Notes: generated from the sequence alone by a model not told the origin. Positions 47,815 to 61,185 are shown, counted from the first letter of the stretch. The stretch: DNA of 64,000 nucleotides from Leucaena leucocephala (GCA_037074615.1 CM073519.1:23519001-23583000), one strand, 5' to 3'. Numbers and translations are program-made.

Positions 47815-48259
47815 TTTATGTATGCTATCTTTGTCTTAAGGGGTTGATTCTAGTTTTATTTTCTTCTTTTTTTAACTTATCTTTTGTTTGACACTTCTCT
47901 TTCAATTTTGTTTGCCTCTTCCTAAAATTTGATTTTAATTTTACTTATTGATTTTATTTTATAAGTTTTTTCTTATCATTAATTTTTAAAAAAAATTAAA
48001 AAAATTAAGGAAATTAAATTAAAATTAAGCAATTTTCATTTAATTGCGTCATAACAGAGCTCACAATTACTGTACCCCATATTTAATTTTAATCAACTCT
48101 CTACTAAAGAAATTATGATTTGCTTCCTTGTCTTTTTGAGCTTGACTTGAGTATATATATGCTTTCTCATTATTGAGTCAAGATGAGTTTTCTACTGATT
48201 TTTGCTTTGCAATTTCCTTGAATGCTCTTCTAGCATTTTATTCCCCACAAGGCACGTTT
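47815..48259. other. Unassigned AT-rich sequence
   Basis: No gene or repeat identified; poly-A/T at about 47980-48035. Confidence 0.4.
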
Positions 48260-50166
48260 CTCTTTTGAATCCATTTATGAGCTTAGAATTATGAAATTCC
48301 AGCTCCTTCATGGCCTGTTGTACAGAACTGAACACATGCACACAATTATTTCAAAAATTCTCATTTTGATTCTAATACTTCCCATACTTGTTTCTCTACT
48401 TTACCCCACATAACTTTTCATTTTAAAATCATTGGAACCATCAAAATCATGAAATTCTAATCACTGTTTATGCGAGTGAACAGTAACCATGAAGGATTTC
48501 AAAAACTACAATATTGAGATTTTAATGTTTCCAAGGTTCAAAACCTTTTTCAATCGTACACAAAATCATCATATAAATTCAATGGAAGCATTAAATCATT
48601 GAAATTCCATTTCCTTCCCACATGAATAGTGCAGACCGAACAGATTCATCTATGGTAAAGTCAAGAATATTAATTTGATTCAACAAGCCATCACTTAACT
48701 AGCTTGTTTAAGCTTCAAAGGAAAACAAGCTAGGAGAGATTGCTTACCTTTAATCTCTAGCTTACTTGAACTTTGGTACCTTGAATCTTCTTTGTCTTGG
48801 CTTGAGTTTTCTTTTTGCAAGAGTTTTCCCAAGTGTTGACATGCCATGGTTTGGATGCAGATTTGATGGTGTATTTATAGAAAAATCATGATGGAAATCA
48901 ATGGCCAATATTAGTTTGTACACTATTTGATCTAATGGCCCACATTTAATCTTGGATTTTCCTTTTTCAAAAAAAATAATTATGACATCATGTGGGACAG
49001 ATCAAGGGACACCTCATGGGGGTATGTGGTGAAATTCCATTGGGGGAAGCTTTTTGAAAAATTCCAGTCCAATCCGGTACCGATCGGAGCAGTTTCACAA
49101 CAACTGGACTATTTTCTGTTCCTCATTTTTTATGATATACTAGGATATGTATTATTTCCTAGATATAAATGTATAGGCTTCTCATACCATTTACAATGAT
49201 ATACTAAATATTTATCTGCAATCCATCCCTTGAGATATGACCAAAATATCCTCAGTGTCCTTTCTTGCACTGTACTACCCCTAAGGGCATAATTGTCATT
49301 TTACCCCTCTTTACACTGCCTCATGGCATATACTGGCTCTAAATAATCATATTTATACTATGTATCACATTGTTGGCCTGTCCAAAATGACCATAATTAC
49401 CTTCATCCTTCACTGGTACAGTATGGGCATCTAGGGGCATTTTCATAATTTTGCACTTTTCCTGGACTGCTCTGGTCTCTATCCCACTTAACTATCCAGT
49501 AACCTTAATATGATCATGATGGTGCCATTTGGACCTTGATATAGGCTCATTGCCTTTATGCCCTTTATGGCACAAATCCCAAGACAACTCTCCCAATCCT
49601 ATTTATCGGGTATTTTATTTTGTCGTAAAATCCTGTAAGAATTCTATAGGATTCCTTTTCTAACTCTGTCAATTTTATAAATTCATATATTAAATATAAG
49701 AATTTACAGTAAAGTTTCATCTGATTCTGAGATCCAAAAAATACTGCAATAATTCCTACTGACTTCAGGAATTTATATAAATTAATTGGGACCTCAAATC
49801 GAAGTTCTGTGATTCCTTAAACTGACCGGAATCACTTTGTGTATCTATTGGTAAAATTTGAGTCTAATATGATTCCGGTCATTTTTAGCCTGTTTTGGCT
49901 CAACTTTCTCATATTTATATTTAGGTCCCTCAACTCTTGAATAATTGTACTTAGGCCCCTAAACTTTTGGCTATTTGCATTTTGGTCCCTCTTTTTATTT
50001 CTACTTTAACTTTTGGCTTTTAAACTTTTTCACTTTGCGTTTTAATCCTTCTCCTTCTTCAAGACTCATCCATCCTTTATCATTTCTTCTGATTTTTGTC
50101 ATAATCCTTTCCAAACCTCTTTCCACTATCAGTACTATACGGATAGGGAAAAATTAGGATATGACA
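48260..50166 (-). repeat. Truncated minus-strand gypsy LTR
   Basis: Begins TGTCATATCC at 50166 (minus). Related to 39272-42665 up to about 48260, where similarity ends, so the 3' part including the hairpin is lost. TATA 48872-48879, donor AAAG|GTAAGC at 48747. Confidence 0.78.
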
Positions 50167-50933
50167 AAAGTATGTCGTTCTTACATCTAAAGCTCACAAA
50201 AGAAGAAGACCCAAATTTGCGATAGTGGGTGTCTATTTTTTTGTTTCTTTCTTTCTGGGTTTTGTTTAAATATATTTCTGTTCACTTTTGACTAGATAAG
50301 TCAAAGGAATTGTGACGACATTTTTACGATATCTTTAATTAGGTGACGACGTTTCTAGGTTTTCATTTCTGTGTGTATATTTGGATCTTCATTTCATTCA
50401 TTTATTGGTTCTATTTAAATATATTTCTATTTGTATTTGAGCAGGTAACCTGAAGGAATTGTGATGATATTTTTGTGATATCTTCAATTAAGTGAAAGTA
50501 TTTATGGGTTTTCGTTTCTGTTTATATATATGAGTTTTCATTTCTTTCATTTTTGGGTTCTCTGCTTTTTCTTTCTTCCTCTTTTTTGTTCTCTATTTGT
50601 GTTTTATAGGTATATATTCTTTTTCATCATTCTCCTCCTCCTTCAGATTTATGACGAAGAAGGAAAGAATTTTAGTGCTTTAATAGAGAAACTGGTTTAG
50701 AAGCTTAGCTGATTTGAATACAGATTTTTTCGATTATGGACTTTTTTTATTTTTACATTACTTTTTAAATCAATTGTATGGAATAACCGGTTTAAAAAAG
50801 TTAATTTTCTACACCGGTTGCATACAATTGGTGTAGAATATCATACTTTCTACATGAGTTGTTTCTGCACCGGATCTAGTCCGGTGTAGAAGCCTATTTT
50901 CAACTGCTTTAGAAAATCTATTTTCTATCAGTG
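50167..50933 (-). mobile_element. CACTA-like transposon end
   Basis: On the minus strand it starts CACTGATAGAAAATAG at 50933. Subterminal motifs CTACACCGG / CCGGTGTAG follow in both orientations (50810-50890). It interrupts a gypsy LTR: sequence after 50933 (TTTTCAAGGGTCTTGGG) is contiguous in the sister LTR at about 55705. The other end was not found. Confidence 0.5.
50222..50570 (+). repeat. Tandem repeat with 149-150-bp period, about 2.3 copies
   Basis: TTTAAATATATTTCT recurs at about 50265 and 50414, followed each time by GGAATTGTGA and GATATCTT(T/C)AATTA. Confidence 0.6.
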
Positions 50934-52111
50934 TTTTCAAGGGTCTTGGGACCATTTTATCCCTCATTCAACTAATTATTATAATGATTTAATCTTGAAT
51001 TTGATTGGTTAGTTTTTAGATTAATTAATCTTAATCACAATTACCTTAATTCTTATATTATTTTATTATATTTATCACATGTCATATCCCTTTCCTCTTG
51101 TATTTGGAACCGTGTGGCATTAGTGTGGGTCCCACAAGGATACCTCACATGTCACCTAACCTTATCTCTTAAATTTCTTTCTTTTTAAATTATAAATTAT
51201 CTAAAGACCAACTTGCGCTCAAAGACACTAACTTGGGCTTTTGGGGTCCTCATGTGATGCCATTTGGGACTCTTCTTGAGTCCAATTACTAATTAGCACT
51301 AATCCCAAGGCACTTCCCTTATACTGATATTCTTAAATACCCTAATTTTTTAAATAAATTCTATAAAATTCTTTTAAGGGTTATAAAATTTTTATAAATT
51401 CATTCTACTATAAAATAAATTTTCTACAAAGTCTCATAATTTTTTAAGACCCATAAGTCCTGATAAAAATTTTATATGTTTCTTTAAATAATTTATCAAG
51501 TGTTTAATTTCACCTTAAATTTCATAATTAAGTATACAAGACTCATTTTTAACTTTTGTCAATTTTATAAATTTGTATAATAATTATAAGAATTTATTGT
51601 AAAAGTTTATTTTATTTTGAGGTCCGGAAGATACTCTACTAATTTTCACATTTTAGAAATTAATATCAATTTATCAAGACCTTAAATCAAAATTATGAGA
51701 CATACACGTAGCCCAAATTCTATTATCTATTTACTAGTAAAATTTGGGACTGAAATATTTTTGGGCAACTTTGGGCCTTTTCTAGCTCAACTTTCCATAA
51801 TTACACTTTTACCCCTAAAATTTGGCAAAATTGCACTTTAGTCCCTGAAATTGCGAAATTCTATTTTAGTCCCTTTCTCCCTGATTTGAAATTCTAATTT
51901 GGTCCCTGGACTTTTACTATTTATAGTTTAGTCCCTAAACTTTAACTATTTGCAGTTTAGTCCCTCTAGCTTTATAACTTTATGCCCTCTCTCTTTCTTT
52001 GACTTAAACCTTTTCTAATCATTATCTTTTCTTATGATTATCATCCTAATCCCTTCTTAACTTTTTTCCTCTATCAATCTTATACAAATAGGGAAAATAT
52101 GGGATGCTACA
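50934..52111 (-). repeat. 3' LTR (part) of minus-strand gypsy element
   Basis: Starts TGTAGCATCCC at 52111 (minus), next to a polypurine tract. Its inner end is broken by the CACTA-like sequence. Matches 55700-55920 where comparable. Confidence 0.75.
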
Positions 52112-52124
52112 TTTCTACCCCCTT
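52112..52124 (-). other. Polypurine tract of minus-strand gypsy element
   Basis: AAGGGGGTAGAAA on the minus strand, preceded by GAGGACAAAAT, as in chromoviruses. Confidence 0.75.
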
Positions 52125-53881
52125 AAAAATAGATTTTGTCCTCAAAATTTAATTAGCACCTTAGTAAAATAACTTTGGATATGTCTTGTCTTTATATCTT
52201 CATTTGTTTAATGACGAAGGCCTGGGGTATCTTTAGGAATCATATCTTCTATCTTGGCATCTGGTGGAGTACTCTCAATATCCGTAAAGCTTTATATCTT
52301 TCTCGTGCTACTATGCCCCCTTTCCTTTGTCAACTCAATCAGAGTTGAAGTATGCTTCTTTCTATTTTCATCTGTCAACTATCTATCTGCTTATGTTTAT
52401 GAACAACTCACTATTATGAACCTATGAGTAGTGTCTATTTCTTTCATATTAAACTCTCTAAAACTTTACTATACTCTGGGTTTTGATTAACTAGTTAGAA
52501 TCCTTTTCTATCTATTTATCTTTTTTCTATTCACAATTCCTTTTCTTTGAACTAATAAAAGGAAATACTTTTCATCTAACCACTACTTTGTCTAAGGGGT
52601 TTAACTAATACTAACTACTTTGTCTATACTTCCTCTATCACACTATCTTTCAGACCCTGTTAACTCATTCAAGAATCTAAAATAACTACTTCATTTTACT
52701 ACCTTAACATTTATAAGGCTACATTTACTCATCTAGCTTAGGTTGCCATATTACCCTCTTGCTAGCATATAGACTAAACCCTTAATTACCTTATCTGGCT
52801 CTTGGTCATTACTCTTTCTTAAATAAGGGAGTCTCTTCATCTTTGAACTGTGGCTAACTTTTTCTTTCTAGACATTGTAAACTTTCCTTCTATAACTGGA
52901 TACTCTTCTATTTCTTAACAACCTTTATCTATCTGCTAGTCTTAATTTGTTCTTGACTGGACTGCAATCACTTCCTAGTCATCACACAGATAATCTGCTC
53001 TTGGGATTCCCTTCAACTGATCATTCATATCTTTGTGCATTGTACTCTAGTCGATGAACTTTGGCGAGGTTGGTACTTTCATTCTCATCATTACTATAAC
53101 ATCTGGTCTCTACTCCTATGGAATTTAGGTTCACATAACGATTATGTTTTGTTCCCCTAGTGCTACCTTGAGTTAACTATCGTATCTTAGCTTTTTTGAC
53201 CTTTGACTAGTCAACTTCTATCTCTGTTAGCAGAGAAACCTGCTTCTCAGTAGCTGTTCCACTTAGTCAAGCCACATCACGTTAAGGAACATAAGACCTT
53301 ATGAGGTATTAGCTAACTAAGACCAATATACTATAACTACATCCCTGAGGACTGTCTCATAAGGTTACAAGGCTAGGGTATAATGTAACAAACCTATTTG
53401 AGAGTCACTGTCACTTTCTGCCGCATCCACCACACTAGCTCATCATAATTAACATCCTCTATGTTATGTCAGTATATCTAGCTTACTTGATATGTTACGA
53501 CCAGATTATTCTATGTTATTCCTTTGCGGCCAATGGTCTTTCCTTATCATGACCTGAACTCCTCTATGTATATATTAGTTGTGTCCAAATGCCCTAATTC
53601 GTCATGACCTAACTTCTTTGTGAAAATCATTCGCAATCTAAACACCTTTCCATCACAACTTGAACATACCTTTCTCTAAACATTATCTTCCTAAGATTCA
53701 TTATTTGAATCCTACTTTAAGCAGGAACCAATCACCTAGGGAGGGGATCTTCTTGGTTCACTTAAGATTCAAACTTCTACATTTGCAAACCTTACTTTCC
53801 TAACAAGTACTTTAACCTTAACATAATGTTAACTACTTAGGATTAGGGTATGGGAACTGTCCTATCTGATGCCATAAACTT
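52125..53881 (-). pseudogene. Degenerate interior of minus-strand gypsy element
   Basis: Only about 1.76 kb separates the polypurine tract from the primer-site remnant. No protease, RT or integrase motif was recognised on either strand. It is therefore a heavily deleted or decayed copy, or a non-autonomous derivative. Flanking context, not content, is the reason for the assignment. Confidence 0.5.
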
Positions 53882-53895
53882 TGCTCTGCTACAAA
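53882..53895 (-). other. Primer-site remnant
   Basis: The minus-strand sequence keeps the CAGAGCAAAGTTTATGGC half typical after TGGTAT; the TGGTAT half has decayed. Confidence 0.5.
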
Positions 53896-53898
53896 AAA

Positions 53899-55921
53899 TA
53901 TAACACTTTACTTTCAAACATCTTAGGAGCCATTCGGTAGCAATTAGAACCACTTACAAGTCCATTGAATTTCAATCTCAAAATCTGAAATTTCCAAGTT
54001 CATGGTTACTTTTCATTTGGTATTTCTATATTTTGGCGACTAACTTTGAAAAATCATAATTAATTCTAGAAAAATTGAAATGAAGTGGTTCAAAAAGATA
54101 TTTGAAGCTAACATATTATCGAAGTTTAAGGGAAAAATATTCTTCAGACCAATTGACTATTGAACTAAGTAATTCTAACGTCAAAGTTTACTATTCATTT
54201 AGTCAAAAATCCTAAAAAATATTTCTGAACTTTAACTTTGAAAATTTGTTCTCCTTGTATAAAAATTGAAATAAGGTATTCTTAGTGTCAAAACAAAGCT
54301 TGGCATGTTAGCTAAACATTGGTGAAATATTGTATATTTATTTCATTATTTACTATTTTTAATTACAGACTACAAGTTACTTCTCAAAACTAGTCTTTGT
54401 TCAAGTACAAGTTTTCATCAACTAACTTTACATAAATACAATCCACAACTTGTTCATAACATAACCATACAAATATACTATAACATCATCCTTTAATCTT
54501 CACCTCTCATGCTTGATGGTCCTACTGTATGGAATTATAGATTGGGATGAGATTTCTAGGGAAATCTCAGTAGTAAATGGTACTAAACAATGTATGTATT
54601 AATACTTGGAACTTGTGCTTGCTTGTGATTGTGTTAATATAATGTATGGTGCATGCTTCCATATAACATATAAAATATAATTGACCAAAGTAATTATAGA
54701 TAGAGCTACAAATAATACATATGAACAACATCAATTAACAAAGCCATAACACAATCATCCTCCTTGATACTTTGCTTTCCTTTTATCCTCTTCCTTGTCA
54801 CCTTTTCTTGATGTGAGGTTGTCTTCTTGAACATACAAATCAAATAGACATTGCATATTCATATATGCATTACAATCTCATTGCAACCAAGATTTAAAAA
54901 TATTAAACTTGGTTAACTAACTAACCCCTAACTTTCTTTATTTGTGTTTAATTATCTTATCCTTTGAACTAACTTGTGTCTTAACTTTAACCTACACATT
55001 TTACCTTTTAAATCTATTTATGAGCTTATTATTACAAAATTTCAACTCCCACATACCCTGCTGTACATAACCAAAAGAGTACATATAATTCTTCTAAAAA
55101 TTCTCATTTTTATTCCAATACTTTATTCCACACAATTTTTCCTTTCAAAACCATTGGAAGAATTAAAATTATGAAATTCATATCACTATTTCTGCCTATG
55201 AGCAGTTTTAGAATTATATCTTTTAATTCTAATACTTATAAAGTTCAAATCTTTTTCATTCCTACACAAAATCATCATCTGGATTTAATGGAAGCATTAG
55301 ATCATTGAAAATACACTTTTCCTATCCAAAACAACACTAGTCGAATGGCCTCTACAAAGTGTAAAGTAAGAAATTTTAGTCTAATTTCATTACTAACCAT
55401 CCTATCTAGCTTACCTAAGTATCTGTTACTTAATTCTAACTTGAATTTCTTCTTCCCTTTATTATTTAACATTTCGGGCAGCAAGCATACTTAAGGTATA
55501 ACTCAATGTCCAGTCACTAAAACCTAAATTAAACCTTCCAAAATACATACCTATGAACTAGGGAAGATTGCTTACCTTATTCCTTAGCTATATTTAAATG
55601 TATTGGAATGCATTTGCCTTGGTCAAGTTTTCAAATCACAAGAGTTTCCCCTTAGCTCTCTCTTGTGCATGATTTTGGGAAGGAATGAGGGTATTTATAG
55701 CAATTTTCAAGGGTCTTGGGACCATTTTACCCCTCATTCAACTAATCATTACAATGCTTTAATCTTAAATTTGATTGGTTGTTTTTTGGATTAATAAACC
55801 TTAATCACAATTACCTCAATTATTATATTATTTTATTATATTTTAGCACATGGCATAACCCTGTCCTCTTGCATTTGGCCCTATCAGTCTTATATATATA
55901 GGAAAAATTTAGGATTTTATA
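53899..55921 (-). repeat. 5' LTR of minus-strand gypsy element
   Basis: Minus strand, from mutated TATAAAATCC (55921) to GTGTTATA (53899). TATA 55692-55699, donor AAG|GTAAGC at 55575, hairpin 54549-54568. Much of the upstream part (present at 51110-52070 in the other LTR) is deleted. Confidence 0.7.
54549..54568 (-). other. LTR hairpin, perfect 8-bp stem
   Basis: GAGATTTC-TAGG-GAAATCTC. Confidence 0.65.
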
Positions 55922-57163
55922 CTTGGGGCTTTCAGCGGTAGCCTATAGTGGTAGATTTATTTAAATCTAAATGTTGATGTGTAAGGTTATTCTGGTGATT
56001 AGTCAGGTGTCTCCTAAGTACGGTGGAGATGAAAATGAGGCAAAACCCTCGCCCACACCAATTTGCATGTACAAGGACATCAGGAGAGTGGATTTATATA
56101 TGCTCTGAATTTGAAACTATGGAGTTTTGGTAATGTTTGTTTTTAACAACTATTCAATATCTAATGTATTATTGACTACTAGTTTCCCTCTTATATACAA
56201 ATATATATAATTGACTACTTAAATTCTAGTGTTATTGATGTTAAGATTTCTCCAAATAATACTAATTAATGTTTTTATTATGTACTTTTTTTAATCATAA
56301 TACATAAAGAGACTTGTTTTCTCTCCTGTGAAATTGTTTTAATAAATGAAGGGTATAAAAATGGTAAAAATAATTAAAATGTGTTGATTGACAAACTTTA
56401 GAACTTTCCATACTGTGATAATTCTGAGTATCGATTAATGGTAACTATCAAACATTTTAAAATATAATGAATAATGATTAAATTTCATTGATTGGGCATA
56501 AGTCACAACTATATATTTGTATAGTAATATTAATAGCAATGGATGTTGCTATTCTTAAAAAACAAAAAAAAGAAAGAATAACAATAATAAAAACTTATGT
56601 GAATTTCCAATAAAGTTTTGTACAATTGGTACATAACTAGATTCCTTAAACATGATATCTTGGGTTATAATTAGGTCGTGTGTATGAAAAAAAAACTTTG
56701 TTGAAAGAGCTAAAACCTATTATGGTGATCTCTATGCCTCCTAAAGATTAGTTTCTAGCTATTGGTTGGAGAATATCGTTTAGACACTAAAGAAAACTTC
56801 TGTGAATTTTTTGGCCATAAAAAACTTTGGTGAATTGGTTTCATATTATATATGCAACTATAGATTTTAGTCAAAAGTAAGGAATTATTATTTGGTTCGG
56901 GCCTTTTGAGATTATTGACATATGTAACCATTTGTATTATTTAGTCAAGGCATTTTTCAAGTGAAATATCTTTTTTTGTTTTTAATTTAATTAGTCCAAT
57001 CAACTTTAGACTAACTTTTGCATGTAATTAATTTCACCAGAATGGTCTGCTAGCAATTCAATTCCCACGTACAAGGCACATTTTTTCTTAGTTTTTTCGT
57101 TGTCTGTTGGTTTTTTGATAAACGAACAAGTTTCTCTAACTTTTATTCACCCCAAACGCTGTA
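55922..57163. other. AT-rich sequence, one unassigned open stretch
   Basis: Mostly low-complexity. At 55999-56112 a plus-strand frame of 38 codons (L-V-I-S-Q-V-S-P-K-Y-G-G...) with balanced codon use ends at TGA 56113-56115. It might be a gene fragment but I cannot name it. Confidence 0.3.
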
Positions 57164-57168
57164 AATAT
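57164..57168. repeat. Target duplication AATAT, left copy
   Basis: Repeated at 60229-60233. Confidence 0.85.
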
Positions 57169-58364
57169 TGTAAAATCATAAATTTTTCCTATCTATATAA
57201 AACCGATAGAGAAAAGATGTTAAGAAGGGATTGTGATGATAACTAGAAGAAAATGTAATGATTAGATAAGGTTTAAGTCAAAGAAAGAAAGAAAAAAGGT
57301 ATAAAATTATAAGGCTAGATGGACTAAACTACAAATAGTAAAAGTTCAATGACCTAAATAGAGTTTTGAGATTTTAAGGACCAAATTGGAATTTTAAACT
57401 TGATAGAAAGGGACTATAATTGAATTTGACAATTTCATGGATTAAAGTGAAATTTTGCTAAATTTAGGGTTAAAAGGGTAATTATAGAAAGTTGAGCCAA
57501 AAAAACCCAAAATTGCCCAGAAATGTTTCAGCCGCAAATTTTACAACTAAATAGAGGATAGAATTTGGCCAGGCATATCTCTTAGAATACTGATTTAAAG
57601 TCCCGATAAATTGATATTAATTTTTAAAGCATCAAAATTAGTACGGTATCTTTCTAACATCATAATTAGATAACATTTTATAGTAAATTCTTATAATTAT
57701 TACAAGTATTTATAAAATTGATAAAAGTTAAAAATGAGTCCTGTAGAATTAATTATGAAATTTAAAGTGAAATCAAACACTGATAAAGGATTTGAAGTAA
57801 AAATATAGAATTTTTATCAAGACTTCTGGTTCTCAAAAAATTATGAGACTTTGCAAAAAATTCATTTTATATTAGAATTAATTTCTTAAAATTTTAGAAC
57901 TATTCAAATATTTTTATTAAATTTATTCCAAAATTTAAGGTATATTAAGGTATCGGGTAAAGGAAAAGCTTTGGGATTTATGCCAATTATCAATTGTACT
58001 CAATTTAAGCGCAAAGTGGCATTATTCTAGGAGGCCCAAGGTATTAAGGGAATGGAGCTCAAGTTTAATTTTAAGGATAATTTATAAAAAAATGAAAAGA
58101 AAGAATGAAATTGCAAGGAAACTTCATGGAAGCAAGGTGGCATGTGAGGTGTCCTTGTGGACCCCACATTATGCCACATGGAAGCTAAATACAAGGAAGA
58201 ATAGTTGTGACATGTGATACAATATATTAAAATAATATAAGAATTAAGTTAATGATGATTAAGTGTAATTAATCACGAAACCAACCGATCAAATTCGAGA
58301 TTAAGGGTTTGAAATAATTAGGAAATTGAAGGGTGTTTTAGTCCTAAAGCCCTTAAAATTCAAC

Positions 58365-58372
58365 TATAAATA
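58365..58372 (+). promoter_or_regulatory. TATA box of solo LTR
   Basis: TATAAATA in CAACTATAAATACCCC. Confidence 0.65.
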
Positions 58373-59583
58373 CCCCCTTTGAAGCACAAAACCGTGATGC
58401 ACTTTGAAGGGGAAGTTCTTGCCAATTGAAAACTCAAGCAATTCCATAGAAAATCAAGGTACCTAGAGATCAAGCAAGTTAAGGATTAAGGTAAGCAATC
58501 TTTCTAGTTCTTATATATATATTTTGGAAGATTGAAACCTAGGTTCTAATGGTTAGAAAGTGGATTATTGTCCTTGAACCATGGCTGGCCGAATCTAGAA
58601 AGAAATGAAGGAAGAAGAAAAGCAAGTTAGAACTATGAAATATTAACTTAGACATGCTTGGATTGTTGGTTATTGCTTGAATTAATTGTGTAATCCTACA
58701 AATCCCAATTTATGTAACTTATTGGCCTATCATATAAATGAAGTAAGAAGATTGAATTTCGTTGTTCTAATACTTCCAATAAATGTATATGATGATTTTT
58801 GTAGGATTGAATAAGATTGAAACCTTGGAAACATTGAAATTGAGAAAGGAAAAATTTGAAACCTTCTCTATTACTGTTCATGCATATGAATAGTTATAAT
58901 AATTTCATGGTTTTGATATTTCTAATAGATTTATAATGAAAAATTGTGTAGGGTTAAGTAAGATCAAAGTATTGGAAGTATTGGAATTGAAAAGAGGAAT
59001 TTTAAAAAGTTGTATGCATTGCTTCTGTTTCTATTTAAACCTAAAGGAAACATTAGAATTTTGAAATTTTGAATCCATGTTTGGTTGGTTGGATAAAATT
59101 GTGTGGGATATAGTCAAGGTACAAATTAATTCAAAGGACAAGACAATTATCCACAAATAAAGAAAGTTAGGAGTTTATCAGTTTTGGAAGAATAAAGCTA
59201 GGTTATTGAGTTAGAAATGAAATGGATTAGGATGAATCGTAATAAGTGCATTACTCTACCAAGATTAGGATTTGACATTTTTGAAAGAGGAGATGAAAGG
59301 ACCAAGAAAGAAAAGGTTAAAGGAGAGCTATTCCAAGGTAATAAACTTACCTACCTTGTATGCTTTGTTTGCTTGAATGTTTTATATGATGGTTTTTTAC
59401 TTTGATTATGTGAAGCATGTATGATTAAATTATGCTCTATTTCTTTTCATGTTATGGATGTATGTTATAATTTGAGGAACATGGAAGCATGTAAAGATAT
59501 CATTATGCAATCATGATCATTAAGCACACACATATTAACATCAAACATTGAGTGCATATACTATTTGGTTTCCGTTTACTACT

Positions 59584-59603
59584 GAGATTTCCCCAGAAAT
59601 CTC
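59584..59603 (+). other. LTR hairpin, perfect 8-bp stem
   Basis: GAGATTTC-CCCA-GAAATCTC, preceded by CTACT as in the other copies. Confidence 0.65.
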
Positions 59604-60228
59604 ACCCCTATCCATGATACAAATATAACAGCAGGACCATCTTATGGAAGCAAGGAAGCATAATGAAGTTATGATGTATAGATACTTCGTTGTATATGAG
59701 ACTTTTTATGAAAGTATGTATTGTGTATATATTAAGTATAATATTTCAGTTGTGATGACATTTTGTTGAGACTTAGGAAAAATAGTTAATCTTTGAATAA
59801 ATGTATGAGAATTAACAAGATGATAATAGACATGTTGAACTTTGTTTTGGTACCATGAACACCTTATTTCGATATTTGTACAAGGAGAGTAAATTAGGGA
59901 ACCAAATCTGGAAACTATGAAACTAACAAAATGAATAATAATTTACCACATGAATATTGTATTAATTGGCCTAGGGTTTGGTCAGATTCATATTTTTCCT
60001 TTAAATAGGTTTATGTTATCTTTGCATAGCAACTTGAACCACTTCATTTTGATTTTTGTAAAATTAACTATGAATTTTTGAAGTTGAGTGGCCTATCTGG
60101 AATTTTACCAAATAAACAGTAACTCATGGTCATAAATTCCAAATTGTGCAATTTTACTTCATTGACCATATAAGTGGTTCCAAATGCTACTATTTCGTCC
60201 CTAATACATAAGAAATTATGGTGTTACA

Positions 60229-60233
60229 AATAT
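60229..60233. repeat. Target duplication AATAT, right copy
   Basis: Matches 57164-57168. Confidence 0.85.
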
Positions 60234-61185
60234 CCTCCTCTTACTCCTCTCAAATAAACCACCAAGCAAACCAATCTCTCAATACAATAGAAATTAATTA
60301 TTCACACACTGATGTCGCTTGTCATTAGCCTCAAATTATTTACTAAATTAATCTATACATAGTATAGAGGTCAATCAAAATTTTATTCTTTACATTGAGT
60401 TAATGCATGCCTTAATTATAGATTAGATTAAGTGTGAGAATGAGGAGTCATAGAATATAATTTAATTAATATTTTTTAAAGTAAAAGGAGATAATAAAAA
60501 ATAAAATAAAAGTGATAGTATGGAAGAATATCACCAATAAGAGAAGCGTTCATAAGGATTGATGCATGACTATCATCATTCAATAATATATTAGAGTTAT
60601 AACAATTATATATGCTAAGTTCCTATCATGCAAAACCCTATAGAACCACCATGGCCATAATCAAACAATCCACAATTATACCTAGATCTAGTATACAATT
60701 GTATCAAAAATGATTAGTGAAGATCCACTTAGCATGTGATAAATTAAACAATAAATGATTTGTTGTTCTAATATGGATATTCAACCAAACACCCTATAAC
60801 TAAACATGTGAACCTAACATGAATAATTATAATAGGAAACTAAAGATATTAAATAAAGAATATGAAATCATAAATTGAAATAATATATCACAGGAATTTT
60901 ATCACACAGGTGGATCAACTGAGACCCTAGATCTAACAAATAAAAATCTCAAAAACCTAAACCTTAGAAATCATAAACTTGCATAAAGGCAAAATATCAA
61001 CTCAAAAAATTGGTCAACTCCTATTCTAAAGCATAAGAACTCAAGCCACTACATCTCTCCTCAATAACTCAAAAGGAAAGGGATGGAATTGTGGAAAACA
61101 TGAAGAAGATTATGATGGTGGTGATTAGTGTATTGAATGGAGGAGTGTTGGGGTCATTTATATAGCTTTTGGGAGTGAGTCAGTT
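60234..61185 (-). repeat. Unassigned repeat-like sequence
   Basis: No coding similarity. 61030-61180 resembles 16520-16740, so it is probably part of a dispersed repeat of another LTR family on the minus strand. Confidence 0.35.

Larger units (their letters stand above)
57169..60228 (+). mobile_element. Gypsy solo LTR, plus strand
   Basis: 3060 bp, TGTAAAATCA to GGTGTTACA, flanked by AATAT. TATA 58365-58372, donor TAAG|GTAAGC at 58491, a second donor-like AAG|GTAATA near 59337, hairpin 59584-59603. No coding region. Confidence 0.9.

Noticed and set aside
55999..56112. S-P-K-Y-G-G as a continuation of the chitinase gene
   Set aside because: Six residues match by chance; the surrounding residues do not fit GH18, and the locus is 21 kb from the pseudogene.
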